From Syngnathus acus (Eukaryota; Chordata; Actinopteri; Syngnathiformes; Syngnathidae), in contig NC_051099.1 of assembly GCF_901709675.1 (NCBI RefSeq), positions 3,348,001 to 3,412,000 on the forward strand: a stretch of 64,000 bases of DNA, in the 5' to 3' direction. The notes under the pieces are model-generated. The model did no database searches, had not been told where the DNA came from, and was given only the letters and a program-made list of their open reading frames with translations. Shown one piece after another: positions 48,600 through 60,502 of this stretch. Every line of letters begins with the position of its first letter. Position 1 is the stretch's first letter. The position numbers and the translations under genes are program-made.

Positions 48600-48765
48600 A
48601 TACTGAATGATATACATACAACAATGAGCTGAACATGTTGAAGTTGAAATGGTTTGGAAATGTATAAAAATATAAAAACTCCAGCTGTGGAATGGATCAT
48701 TAAAAGACTTTATTTGATATCAAAATACTAAGAATGGACTCTGAATTGTATTTATGTATGTATGT
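48600..48765 (+). repeat. Direct repeat unit B
   Basis: Second copy of unit A with a 10-bp insertion (an extra TATAAAAA unit). It leads into a longer TATG array (about 48755-48835). Confidence 0.85.
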
Positions 48766-48778
48766 ATGTATGTATGTA

Positions 48779-48813
<35 letters not shown>

Positions 48814-48860
48814 ATCTGTATGTCCGTCCGTCCATTTATTTATTTATCTATCTATTTATT
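48755..48860 (+). repeat. TATG/TG/TTTA compound microsatellite
   Basis: (TATG)n, (TG)n, (TATG)n, then TCCG and TTTA repeats. Confidence 0.9.
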
Positions 48861-49264
48861 TATTTATATAGTAAGGCTTTTTTTTAAAAATAAATGACCA
48901 TGTACAGTCAGGCTTTTTTGTAAAAAAAAAAAAAAAAGACAAGGCTTTTTTTTTATTGGTAAAAAAGTGACTGTAGTAAGGCTGTAGTTGTCAATTTTTT
49001 TTTGTGTTTTTTTTTTTTTTAAATGATTTTTTAAATGATAAGGCTTTCCAGTCACTAATATTGAGCTTACTTCATTTATGGGAGGGAAATCCCCAATAAC
49101 GACAGTAAAGCCAAGTCTTGTATGTACACTTTACTGATAAAAGCATGGCAGAGTGAAGTTAGTCATTTAAAAAGTGTCTTGAGAGACAACGTTTTTGCTT
49201 GATGATGAGTCCCAGTTGGTGAAGAGCTGTTGTGACGTAGCTGACGCGCTGGTGTTTCCTCCTT

Positions 49265-52200
49265 TTAAGTTTCCTTGTACCTGCAAGAAGACCGCATGGA
49301 TGAATTGACCCCGTAAACAAGCGGTCTAGACTTGGCGCCGTTTCGCTACTGCTCACCCTCTGATTCTCGGGATGCGTCCGCACCAACCTTGAGCTTCCTT
49401 GTAAACGAGCCTGGCCAGAAACTGCACAACAAAACAAAATCCGTCAGGTCACGCTGTTTGCGTGTGTTGCAAGACAGACCTTGTTCCTTACCAAACAAGC
49501 CAGCACATCGGCGGAGATGAGCATGTAGAAGACGTTGTTCCAGCCCGACGGCGAAATGAGCCCGGCCAAAAGAGGGCCCAGCGCCGCCCCTGCGCACGGC
49601 ACCCACGTGGCGTTAGTGACAATTTGACATCGATTTACGAATGGGCGAGAAGACGGCGATCTCGTACCCACTGATCCCGTTCCGTCGATGATGGCCGTCA
49701 CCGTGGACAATGCCCTGGAGTTGCCTCTCAGGCTCTCGTGTGTGCCCTGGAGGAAAAAAATAAAATAAAAATTCCTGCAACATTCAGATGTCATTTTGAT
49801 TGATAAAAAAAATAGATGTCAAAACAAAGTAAGAAATCTTACCAGGTCGGCAGATACGGCAGTGGTGATGAGGGCGTACGGCCCGTTGACCAAGGCCCCG
49901 CAAAGCAAGAGCATGCCTAAGGAAATACCAATTTACTTTAAATCAAAATTCATGGATAATAAAAGTGCGGCATCAATTTTTCTCTCTTACCAATCGTGGT
50001 GCCGAGGCTTCGTTGTCCGATGTGGTTGTAGAGGAAAAGCTGCGACGGGAAGGTTTGTTGATAATTCATGTTGATTGGCGATGACTGAAAACGTGACACT
50101 CACCATGGGTGCGGCGACGAGCAGCATGACGCAACACGTGGTGGCTCGCCCGCCGGTGTAGTCGGACACGAGGCCCGCCATGATGCCGCCTGGTGAAACA
50201 AGCACCACCGTAAAATCATATCAGGATGGGATTTCTTTTTTTTTTAACTCAGAACTTACCCACAATTCCTCCCACGTCAAAAAGCGTAGACATGTCTCCG
50301 GCTTCTTTGGCCTCGAAATGCGCTGAAGGACAGACGCGTGAATCAGGCTGGTCAAGTGTGTGTGTGTGTGTGTGTGGTTGAACACCGACCGACGTTGGAG
50401 ATGTAGAGCGGCAGCCAGTAGAGGAACGTGTAGCTGACGAGCTTGGCGAAGAGCAGACACAGCGAGAACTCCACCACGCCCTGCGGGACGCAAATCTCAC
50501 GCTTGGGAAATACTCAAACATTCAACATTGTTTGTCCTGACGTTAAACTCACGGGTATGCTGAGGGCTCCGTAGAAGCTGATGGCCTCCGAGTGTCCGGC
50601 GGAGTTGTCGGGCGTGTCGACGACGACGGAACCGTTGGCCACGTGCGACGGACTCTGCAGGAGAGGCTCGGTCTCACCACTTTCATTTTCCGAGTCGTTC
50701 TGACGCACAAACACACACGTGCTGACACGGTTGCGGTACGCACAAGCTCGCCGGCCCTGTTGATGCTCACGTGATGCTGAGGAGGGCTGCAGTTGACGTC
50801 TTCGGGTTCTGGATGAAGGTGAAGGACGGGTTAGGAGGAGGGCAAGAACTCAGAGTCGGCGATTAAGGAACTCACTCTCGACCAGAAAGAAGAAGCAAAG
50901 GACGCCGGTGGAGGCGATGATGATGCCCGGCACGATGAAGGAGAGGCCCCACGCCGACGAGACGAAGACGCCGGCGATGAGTGAGCCCAGGATGTTGCCC
51001 ACCGATGTATGCGAGTTCCACACGCCCATGATGAAGCCGCGCCTGGCGACAGACCACACGCATGAGCTTCAATTGCAATTGGGTCTCCACAACATGAATC
51101 CAACTTAATCTACGTACTCCTAACCACTACTTTGCAGGCTTTTAAGTGTTTCATTATTACAATGTCACAAAATTGTGGGCAAACTTTGGGGCAATTTAAA
51201 AGCTTCAACTGGATTAAAAAAAAAAAAAGTCCGTCGCTCTTCTAGATGTCTTTGCCCCTCCCAGTTTCCATCGTGTGAAACGAAAATTGCCAAGGTGATT
51301 AAAACGTGCGGCTGTTGACTGACTAGAAAGTGAAACGTGCTCATTGTAATGTGGAACACGGAGCGGCGTTGCTCGCCTGCACTTCTGGGAAGTAGCGCTA
51401 TTGCGCTCGGGGTGCGAATTTGTTAAGTCGAGTCTCGCTGATGTGTCGAAATGCGACTCATGCAGAGTCATCACTAATTGAGTCGTGGATGGGGGAGGGG
51501 GGGGTGGTCACTGGAGGTACTTACTTCCCTTTTCCGAACCAGTTGCCCACGCAGGCCACCACAGCCGGCCAGCCGGTAGTCTGCATCAAGCCGTTGAACA
51601 CCTGCAGGGGGACGGTGGAGGGGACACAGATGAGTCCAGAAAAAAAAAAAAAATCTGACTTTTGACCCTCCCTACTTCAAGTGCAACCCCTGACTCGTGA
51701 CTCCAGTCATGTGACTCAACAGCAAACACAAGTCAGCTGACAAAGACAGCCTTGACTGACTCAACTCTGGCCCTATCGAGCATATTTTTCCACGCCAACA
51801 CACGATTCAAATGATCAGCTCATCAGCAAGAGGCCTGATCGTTTGAGTCGGGTACGATACTAATGGTAAAAACAAAAATAAAAGATGTCTTCACATGAAA
51901 GCGGTAACTCATTCCGAGGTGTTCCTAATGACGGACAACGTACCTGGATGACGGCGTAGTAGCCCAAGGAATGGATTTTCCAGTAGAACCCGAGGCCGAA
52001 CAGACAGGTGAACAAGCCGCTCATCAGCATGCCAAAACTCAGGTAGTAACGTAGCGGCAGGCGCTCCCCGAATATCCCACTGCGGACACGGCCGGTACAT
52101 ATTTCTACTTTGCCTGCTTTGCGGAATTGACGGAAAGTTTCAAGCCAACCTGAAAAACATGCCGATGGCGTAGGCCACCAGGAAGGAGTTGTCCAACACC

Positions 52201-53223
52201 CCAAAGAGTGTCTTGTAGTTGTCCTGGTCTGGACAGATAACACGTTGAGTGTCAAACAAACAGTGTGTGTGTCTTATTTGGCACTCACCAAAAGGAGCCC
52301 AGTCGCACCAGGTGACATTGTTGGTGATGTTGACGTCGGCCGGGCGAATGACGCCGCTGCAGTTTCGGTGGAGTTCGCTCTGGCAAAACACAGAGTTGGT
52401 TTCACAAGTGCGGGCGATCACACGCCGTCGGGTTTCTTAGCTACCTTGACGATGCTGATGGGCTTCCGAGACAGGTGGTAGGCGGTGTAGAAGAGGAAGG
52501 TGAGGAACAGGATGAAGCCTCGATACCTGGGCAGGAGGACATGGAGATCAAATAATCGTGATCATGAGTGACACTTATTACAGTTGTGATAACATGACAA
52601 ATAAAAACTGTATAAACATTTTTTTTATGAATAAAATGCTCCTTGTGTTCACTCTTCCTTTAACGAAACTGCATTACAAAAAGTGATTATTTATCAACGC
52701 CTCGTCATTCATTAACGTACCATGCCGCCGTCCAAGTAGGATGAAACGATGTTCTTTTCGTGCTATAAAAGCCACAATTGGGTCACTAATTTCGGCCGAA
52801 TTCCTTAAATAATACATATATCCCTATTTAGCCCAGCCTATTGATTTTATAAAGGTGAAATTGGTGCCAGTAAGGAAGGAAGATGTATAAAAAGGACATT
52901 TCTTAACCGAGTCTGGTGCGATGGGAGTCTCTAGCTGGTAAGGCAAGTAAAACCCCGAGGGCGAGCACAAACTATGACAAACATCGTCAAATATAAATAA
53001 GGAATTGTGTTTACTGCTTAGTATTGATTGTCTATATTGATGTAGTTAGGTAAATCATTAAAAGCCCCGGGGAGATAAGGGCAAGTCGTCCGTCCACTCC
53101 AGAGTATGAGACGTTCACAGACTGAAAAACTGCGGGGGGGAAAAACATATTTTTGTAAACTCACCAGCTATCCCGAGAAAAAGACGTGATGCAACGAATC
53201 CCGGGGGCCAGGGAAGCCTTCAT
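49265..53223 (-). CDS. slc37a2: Glucose-6-phosphate/phosphate exchanger SLC37A2
   Basis: Major-facilitator transporter of the SLC37 family, a 12-helix endoplasmic-reticulum sugar-phosphate antiporter. Eighteen exons on the minus strand: 53223-53165, 52526-52445, 52379-52289, 52228-52150, 52079-51944, 51601-51525, 51042-50876, 50808-50771, 50699-50553, 50480-50390, 50322-50260, 50189-50104, 50039-49991, 49916-49843, 49746-49668, 49589-49492, 49421-49357 and 49280-49265, 498 aa (human 501). Start MKASLAPGIRCITSFSRDSW, the glycosylatable lumenal loop (NCSGV, NITNNVTW), FGERLPLRYYLSFGMLMSGL, KRGFIMGVWNSHTSVGNILG and NGPYALITTAVSADLGTHES match SLC37A2. The C terminus has two options: splice at 49357 to the mini-exon, ending IRGYKET (like human GSGYKEI), or read through to TGA at 49353, ending IRG. 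The variable central loop (exons 8-9) is hydrophilic. It lies next to ccdc15, as in human 11q24. Confidence 0.95.
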
Positions 53224-54049
53224 GGTCGATGAAAATTTTTGTCGGGCGAAAAAATAAAAAACACTCAAATGCTTCTTCCAGTCATGATGAAAAGCGTCGA
53301 TGAGACCGTGAAGGCACCGCTGAGGTCAATGGGCTGCTTATTTGCGTGTTGTTACGATTGTTACGCTCGTATAATGAATTCCTCAGTGAAAATTAAAAAA
53401 ACCCTGCTTACTTGTTTTGCTATGCTTTCAAAAAGTGACATTTAAGGCACTGCCCGAAGTGGAAAACTAATGCTAACTGCTGCTAGAGGACAGAAGCGGC
53501 CACTGGGCTTCCTGGTGGGATTCGATGTCCATCAACATCCAGACGACGTTCTCCATAGTGGCAGAGTTTAAATACGAGTCAGCCCGACCTCCAGAAGAAT
53601 ACCAACGCTTGCGGAAAAAAACCTCCGAGGTGATATGCAGCTGCGAGGAGTGCTTATTAATAGCGGTTGGTTATTCCACAAGATTTTCCAGACGGAGTCA
53701 CGAACCGTCCCTGGCGACACGTGATCGGAGGAGGGTGACGTCACAACAAAGGAAGTAGTCGAAGAGTCGCGAATTGTAAACAACTCCAGAAAATAGAACA
53801 CATTTGAATAAATAATAATAATTAAGTAGAGAATACATTTTCTGGATGTGTATTTGTGTATGAAGTGGAGAAGTCTAATAAAAAGAAAGAATAGAGAATG
53901 ACAAAGAATGATATACAATGATCTGACGATGGAATGATTTGAATTGGTCTCATGAAGGTAGAGGATTAAAAAATATATTTTTTAATTATTTTGTGTAATT
54001 GGTTGAATTTTAGGATTTGATGGTTGGTCCCCATCTCCTCAGTATTTTT
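53224..54049. other. slc37a2 upstream / ccdc15 3' spacer
   Basis: About 830 bp containing the slc37a2 promoter region and the ccdc15 3' end. A 77-codon plus-strand open frame (53525-53758) has no recognisable motif. No TATA box was identified with confidence. Confidence 0.5.
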
Positions 54050-56221
54050 TTACTTTAAATCCAAACTGGACACAGCTGCATGTAGTGCCTGCGCGTACTC
54101 TGCCAAGAGAACAATGTTTTTGTTAGAGGGATTTTGCTTCTTCGCTGCAAAGTCAGGTTAGTGTTGTCGGCGACCGGCAGTACCTTTGGGATTGTTGTGG
54201 AAGACGCAGTTGTTGGCGCAAGTGTCGGGGTGCGAGTCCCAGAAAGAGGACGCACAGCAGCACAGTGGTGGCAGGTCCAACTTCTTGTCAGCCATTCGGT
54301 CCCGCACTTGGGATCTCAGAGCATCGATGTACCTGTACGCAAATCAATGGGGATTACACAATCGACAAGGACGGGTAACTCCTCATTACCTGGTGGTCAC
54401 TATCCCTTTCTTGGTTTCCCGTTTCCTCTTCTCACGATAGGCCGCTCTCTCTACGTCCTCCAGCTTGAGGCGCTCCAGGATGAGCATCTCTCGCTCCTCT
54501 AGGTGCTGCCGGACATGCGTGAGGTGCCGGGTACGCTCCAGCTGCCGCTCCTCTTCCAGGCGAGCCTTTTCCTTGTCCGCTTTGATCCTTCGGGGTGGGA
54601 GGTGTAAGAGTTAAATGAGTTTAAGAAGTAGAGAGACTCAACCACTTTGTTGTGAGGGATGATCAGGTGTTGCGTTCCGTCGTCACCTCGCTGTCTTCTT
54701 CAGGTGCTTCCGGTGCTGGTTGTTTTCTTTGACGCGCTGCCGCTCGACGTTCATGTAGTGGCGGCGGTGCATCAGGAACTGCAACTGGCGCTGTAAAAAA
54801 AGAGATAAGTCGGTATTTTACCGATTTTGTTTTTTTTTTAAACGACTCACCTGTCTTCTCAACTCCTCCTGGTCCTGTAAAGTCCAAAGGATCTTCGAGA
54901 TTCTCGAGTCAGACATCGCCGCGTCCCACTCGCATGCACTTGTCTGAAACCAGATTAGAATTTGGACCGTGAGGCAGTTTTTCTGGCACGTTGATTTAAT
55001 TTTGTGATTTAAGACTTTTGCACAGTCGATAAAAATTGCTACAATTGTAACTTCCTTAAAAGGTGGGTGTCAAAATCAAAATATCAAAGGGGATAAACAC
55101 AACACGCTCTCTTTGGCTGACCTGATTGGAATTATTTAAAGAAAAGTGAAGTTCGAGGGTTATATTTAATGTTGTCAGTCTTGAGATAAAGAGGAACTAA
55201 ATGAGTCAAGACTATATTTTGTTCTCTTGATTCCCGGCGGACATGTTAATGTTACAAATTGACACTTGAATGTGGTTGAACACACCAAACCAGATTTGCA
55301 ACTGCTTACTGGGCGTCTAAGGTGGCTTCTGTATTCATCTTCCTCTTCATCATCATCTTCAAAATCCTCCTCCTCCTCCTCCCTCAGGTCGCCACATTCA
55401 GTCATCTATTGAGGACAATGGCAATTTGTTACCTCACATGATTACCATTTAAAAGGGAAATCATGGAAGTGGGGACACGTAATGCTCACATGTCTGGCGA
55501 GCGAGATCTTGGAGCTGTCTGTGGAAGACTCTGACGTCTCGTCGGTGGACTGGCTGGTCTGGCATGCTGCCAGTTTGAGTCGGACCTGTCTCGTACTGTC
55601 ACGGACCTGGAAATAAACATTTGAAAAATCTTAAAAAGCACGTCAGTTGTCAGAAAATCTGTCTCACCCTTAACTGTACCTCATTTATGTTTGCCTTTCC
55701 TGGCACATGTTTTGGGATTCCCATGTTAACAGAAGCCTGCACACAATATTTGAAGATGCTGTTAGTACAGACACCTCATTTACTCACAATCCAAATTAAC
55801 GTCACATATTTACACAACTTTACCAGTGAATGTGCTTCCTGTCGCTTCCTCTTGCCGATTACCGCCACACGATGGCGCACTTGCGCTTGAAATCTTCGCA
55901 GGGTTTCTTCATTCTCCCTCTGCTTCTCCGCCTGGAGCTCGTCAGTGTAAGAAGCCAAGTCCTAAGGGAGGTGTATTGATGTTTTATCAAATTCAACGTT
56001 ATAAAATATGAGGGGGAAAAAGAAAGGCAATGCGGCCAAGTAACGGCTGCGCTTGACAACAAGCTTCAAGCACTCACACACGGATGCTCTTCAAACTCTT
56101 GGCCATCCTCCACCCAGGCTCCCACGGCCACGATCGGCTGGTTCCGCTCGGCCAACATCTTGCTGAATACGTATTCTTTCCCCCGCTTGTTGACAGCGAT
56201 CTTCCGAGTCTTTTTCGCCAT
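54050..56221 (-). CDS. ccdc15: Coiled-coil domain-containing protein 15
   Basis: Ten exons: 56221-56078, 55961-55824, 55736-55680, 55606-55490, 55405-55310, 54943-54851, 54790-54687, 54587-54390, 54332-54184 and 54099-54050, 381 aa with phase kept. The N-terminal word MLAERNQPIVAVGAWVE matches the CCDC15 LAERNEAIVPVGAWVE block. A Glu/Arg-rich helix follows (DELQAEKQRENEETLRRFQA), then an acidic stretch (EEEEEDFEDDDEEEDE). A long basic coiled coil comes next (QRVKENNQHRKHLKKTARIK to ERLKLEDVERAAYREKRKRE), and then a Cys-containing tail (SFWDSHPDTCANNCVFHNNP). The mammalian protein exceeds 900 aa, so this one is much shorter. Either the central part is lost in this lineage or I have missed exons. 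CCDC15 is reported as a centriole inner-scaffold protein; that role is inferred here. It sits head-to-tail behind psmg1 and in front of slc37a2. Confidence 0.83.
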
Positions 56222-56629
56222 TGTCGCCCGGTTAGCGAGCATGATCGTTGCTAAGAGATCACCAACTCTCGCGCAAGGAAACTCGCGAGTTTTGAGTTAA
56301 GCTTGTTTCATAGACTAGCATGAATGTTACGTTAACATCGATTTGTTAAACAAAGTAAATAATACAACTGTTAACTTACATCATTTTGTTTGTGTCAAAG
56401 CGACGTTAGAGATTTAAGTTTCGCTCGCTTGTCTTTTTGTTTGTGAGAATTGCAATGGCTCTCGGCTGCCCCTTACGGACTGGAGCCGCATTTCAGCACA
56501 ACTACTGTAAAAAGATCACAGATCTAAGTCACATAATGCTTTATGACTGTAATGACGGCTCACACACGTTTTGTACATTTATTTTACGATTTAAAAAAAA
56601 ATAGCCCAATATTTAGCACATACAAAGTT
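56222..56629. other. ccdc15 promoter / psmg1 3' end
   Basis: About 400 bp. ACTCGCGAGT (56281-56290) and a nearby CTCGCG form a TCTCGCGAGA-like promoter element for ccdc15. TTTATT at 56578-56583 reads AATAAA on the minus strand and fits the psmg1 poly(A) signal. Confidence 0.45.
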
Positions 56630-58478
56630 TCAGATGTAAAGATTACTCTGAGGGTCTCTGGTTCTGACAATCTTTCGGAGGGCATCTGAGCTTGGACAAT
56701 GATCCAACTGAGGAGAGAAAAGTGCAAAAGATTAGAATTTGAACACAATGAAACAATTCATAGATGTAGATCAGTGGTTTATCGAACCTTTTAAAGGACC
56801 TGTTAGCAAATGAACTTCAGAGGCCATTTTAAGACCTCCCCATAATAATGAGTTTATTCACACATACTTTGAGCCCTTCTCAATTCTGTCGTTAACCAAA
56901 AATGCAGAAACAAAGCTCATAGAAGCGCAAATAACCTTTATGGACGGTCCAAGGTTGACAAGCGCCGGTTTGTAGGTTTCCATGGTGACCGAGTCGGTGC
57001 CGATGACATCAGTGAAGCACTGGTAGACGACGGCGGGGATGCGGTGGACTTGGCAGTGGTTCAACACTAATTAATGAGCCAGTAGGACATAACTTTATCG
57101 TAAGGAAATTATTCCAAAACAATGGGCTACATTAAAGCATCACTGTTTGACGGTGCTACCTGCAGCTGGCAGTCCAGTGAGAATGTTAGGCTGCTCTAAG
57201 GCCGGGCACACGGGCGGCCCGTTGAAGGTGGTCGTGTGGAGGGAGCGCAGAAAGGGAGCCGAGTTGCCGCCGAGGTACTCGGCACTCTTGTAGTCTGCCA
57301 CGGAGCTGTCCGACAGCACTGTCACGTGCAATTCTCTGTGCTGCAGGCAGTCCAACACCTGCAAGGAGTCAGACGCCAAACGAAAATTCAGAAACGAGCA
57401 TTTTGACAATTTTACTTTTGTCAAAATACATCAATAAAAAGACCTTTTCTGCCCACTGGAACTGCTGATCTTCAGCAACGTAGCACGTCAATTGGCAGAT
57501 TAGAACCTAGAAAGGAAAAAAAAACACATTAACATGGATCAACTGAGGAGTGAATGGATGAAATATATATTTTTTTTTTCGTTAACTCACCGACGGCTCG
57601 TCCCTGTGTCGATAGAAGACGCACGACTGCTCACCGCTTCCTGGCTGGCTCCTCTCATTCCACACGGAAGCACGTCCCACCGCGTCCCACTTTTCCGAGG
57701 CGAGAACGTACACCGACAAAAACCCTGGCGGAGATGAGACATCAGCGATCAAGTCTGCATGGGACAGTCCTGTTAGCGTTTTTGATGTGTTGTGTGCATA
57801 CTGGAAGCGTTGTGTCCCACAGCAAGGATGAAATGAGAGCAGGTCAGCTTGTCTCCGGTCTTCAGGGCATCACACACTGCGGGACTCCAATTGAGGTGAA
57901 CCTGCCTGATGAGAAATAAACGATTTAGAAAAAAAAAGAGCAAAAAAAAAAAAAAAGGAAGACCCCAACACTAGGTATAACTGCAAAATGCTAACACGTT
58001 AACAGTTACCCAGTTTGTCAAGCATCAGCTAAAACACTATCATGTCAAAGTCAAAATGTAAACGGAGCGGCAGTCTTAGCAAAGATTAACATTTGCGAAT
58101 TACACAATTCATTGTAATTTGGCAACTTGATGATGCCTCAGCAAGTTTGTTTTGAAGAATGTGCACATTGATGTGCGATGCATTGATTGTTTCATTTCAT
58201 TACAGGGTTGCTGACTAAATTTAAGTCACGTACATCCTATCGAGACATTTGGCTTTAATTTGTAAAAAAAATCTTGCGTCTCCTTGTCTGTGCTTTTGTG
58301 GTTTCTGCTAACTCATACTAACCCTCGCCGGTTAGGTTAGCTAGCCTTATGTTTACCTCTTTTCCTCGAGTTCTCTGCGGATTTGGGCGTCTTCTTCGTC
58401 CTCGTCGAGCTCCTCTTCGTCGTCTTCCTCCACAGCCCGAGAGAAAACGGACACAACCTCGCCGAAAAACGTGGCCAT
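56630..58478 (-). CDS. psmg1: Proteasome assembly chaperone 1
   Basis: PSMG1/PAC1 pairs with PSMG2 to scaffold assembly of the 20S proteasome alpha ring. Seven exons: 58478-58357, 57905-57802, 57724-57591, 57506-57444, 57358-57160, 57066-56936 and 56707-56630, 276 aa (human 288). The start MATFFGEVVSVFSRAVEEDD matches the human MAATFFGEVV, followed by an acidic stretch. CQLTCYVAEDQQFQWAEKV, PALEQPNILTGLPAA, LNHCQVHRIPAVVYQC and the tail DPQSNLYI match in order. Exon 1 is followed by a 450-bp intron. The promoter has a perfect 20-bp palindromic ETS site 53 bp upstream of the ATG. Confidence 0.95.
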
Positions 58479-58530
58479 TATTCAGCGAAAGTGATGTGAA
58501 AGAAGTAGAAGATGTAGCGACAATGTGCCG

Positions 58531-58550
58531 GACCGGAAGTACTTCCGGTC
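58531..58550. promoter_or_regulatory. psmg1: Palindromic ETS (GABP-type) site in psmg1 promoter
   Basis: GACCGGAAGTACTTCCGGTC is a perfect 20-bp palindrome holding two head-to-head CCGGAAGT ETS sites. It lies 53 bp upstream of the psmg1 start codon. ETS/GABPA sites are typical of housekeeping CpG promoters; a palindromic pair suggests cooperative binding. Confidence 0.6.
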
Positions 58551-58954
58551 GTTTTCCGCAAGTAACTACCTTTTCAAAATAAGACTACTTGAAAATACAC
58601 ATTTATCATTGAAACTAAAATATCGAATCAGTTTTACTTTTCAGGTATAATTTTGTTTGTTTTAATTACAAGTTGCTTTGAGGCAAAAGTCAAATTGTGA
58701 CAGGGTTTTTCATTTCTAGACCTAGATTAAAATTTTAATTTGTATTAATCATAAAACAAATGAGCGTGTCAGGTGGGAATTAGTTTGTTTTATTAAAAAA
58801 AACACAAACAAAACATAAAACTAATTCAGAAGTAGAAAAAAAAAAAAAAAAGCTGTCAAGATGTAAAATTAAATATCCCGTCACTTTCCAACTCATTTCC
58901 AGCATTTGAACCGGAGGTGATGCATCGCTTGTTCCATTGGACGGATTGTGGAGC

Positions 58955-60025
58955 TCATAACAGCTTGGGCATGTTGGTCACCTCTTCCAGACACTCGTTG
59001 TACGCCTCCTGATAATCTTCGTGAGGTTTGAGCATGATCACGCAGGTGGGCCTCTTGGAGCAGGCGGACGCGCCCAAGTCCTGCAGAGAAGTCAATAGAT
59101 AAGCCACAAAGCCTCTTAATTAGTTGAGGGACACTTGAGTGAAAAGATGCTGTATTTATGTCCCGAGGAGAGTCTCACCATTTTGGAAGGGATGTAGACA
59201 TACGGCAGGTTTTTGTCTTCGCACATGATCGGCAGGTGGCAGTAGACGTCGATGGGCAGCGTGTCGCCGGCTAACAACACGATGCTGAACAAGAAACAAA
59301 AGATAAGAAAAATCCAGGGCAATTTCGATAACAGTGGTACCTCAAGTTAAGAGTGACTATTTCATGTCAATAGATGGTGATCATTTGTTCAAATAAGAGC
59401 ATTTCATATTGAACCAAAACACCACGGATCAATGGTGCAGCAGCACACATTACAACATGACAACACTATCAGACTTATATTTTTTTATCCTCTGCAAACG
59501 TCTTCCAGTACTGTGTGTTTTTATTATACTGCTGGTGGCCAAGGTATGCACACACAAACCTTAAAATTCTGGTCTTGATATTAGAATAAACAAACCTGGG
59601 GACGGAACAAAGATAAAATGGCTCACCCTTTCTCCCCTTTTCCAATGAACTTCTGAACTTCTTTCACTCCTCTGCGGATATTCTTCAATTTGGACGCTGT
59701 CACCATTTGAAACAGTCATTTAAAAAAAGAGAGAGAGATCTGTCGTTATAAACGCATTATTTACGACAGTGTCGCAACGTTTGCGTTACCGCTCCATAAG
59801 GCGCGTCTAAAATGTGCAGAAAATAATATTGCAGGTTAAATGATCAATCTTACCCTTTTTGACGCATTTGTAGAGTTTCTTGCTGAGCTTCCTTGTGGCA
59901 AGCGGCTGCGAGATGGCGTTCACGTTGGCGACCAACTCTTGGTAAGTCTTCTCAGATTTTTCGTGACCGCCGGCCTCCGGTACCTCTTCGTCATTGGCCA
60001 CCTTTTCCTTCTTCACTTTCGTCAT
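58955..60025 (-). CDS. nhp2: H/ACA ribonucleoprotein complex subunit 2 (NHP2)
   Basis: RNA-binding L7Ae/L30e-family core protein of H/ACA snoRNPs, for pseudouridylation of rRNA and snRNA, and of telomerase. Four exons: 60025-59854, 59696-59627, 59284-59179 and 59080-58955, 157 aa (human 153). The start MTKVKKEKV and ERTYQELV-like EKTYQELVANVNAISQPLAT lead into RKLSKKLYKCVKK. The L7Ae signature RRGVKEVQKFIGKGEKG is followed by IVLLAGDTLPIDVYCHLP, CEDKNLPYVYIPSK and KRPTCVIMLKP. All core residues look intact. TTTATT at 58789-58794 reads AATAAA on the minus strand. The Lys/Glu-rich N-terminal extension is slightly longer than in human. Confidence 0.97.
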
Positions 60026-60502
60026 GTTCGATAACAAAAAACAAATATCGATCGCCTTTGTTTAACTAATAAAGCCCGTTTAGTTGCGGAGTCGGGTGAA
60101 GCTGGTTGGGAACAGGGAAAAACACATGTGCTTGTCTTCTTCGAAAACGGGGCTGGACAGAGTACTACAGCGCCCCTATCGGATAGGAGAGTAACAACAT
60201 CGACAACAGCTTGCAACAAAAAAGGAGGGAGGTGGTTATAAAATAAAATAAAATAAAATAAAATAAAATAAAATAAAATAAAATAAAATAAAATAAAATA
60301 AAATAAAATAAAATAAAATAAAATCGACAATAGATAGAGTATACTATTTTCCATACATTTTATGCTTTATATGCATTTACACTCTGTTTCAAAAGTGTGT
60401 TTTAATGTTTAAATGTACATGGGAGGGGTAAAACAAACTGTGTTCCTTGCAACAGATGATTTTTAAATAATGCAAACAAAATGTTCTGATGAAGCCTGTC
60501 AG
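60026..60502. other. nhp2 upstream / TIM 3' spacer
   Basis: Short intergenic region with the nhp2 promoter and the TIM gene 3' end, separated by the AAAAT microsatellite. Confidence 0.5.
60238..60324 (+). repeat. (AAAAT)n microsatellite
   Basis: About 17 perfect TAAAA units. Confidence 0.97.

Larger units (their letters stand above)
47293..49264. other. pou2f3 3' region and repeat-rich spacer to slc37a2
   Basis: About 2 kb between the convergent genes pou2f3 and slc37a2. It holds the likely pou2f3 3' untranslated region, a long poly-A run (47467-47490), a 150-bp direct duplication, a GGCA-rich minisatellite and a TATG microsatellite. No coding exon is supported. Confidence 0.55.

Noticed and set aside
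53525-53758. 77-residue plus-strand open frame upstream of slc37a2
   Set aside because: No motif, no splice partner and no conserved features; kept as spacer.
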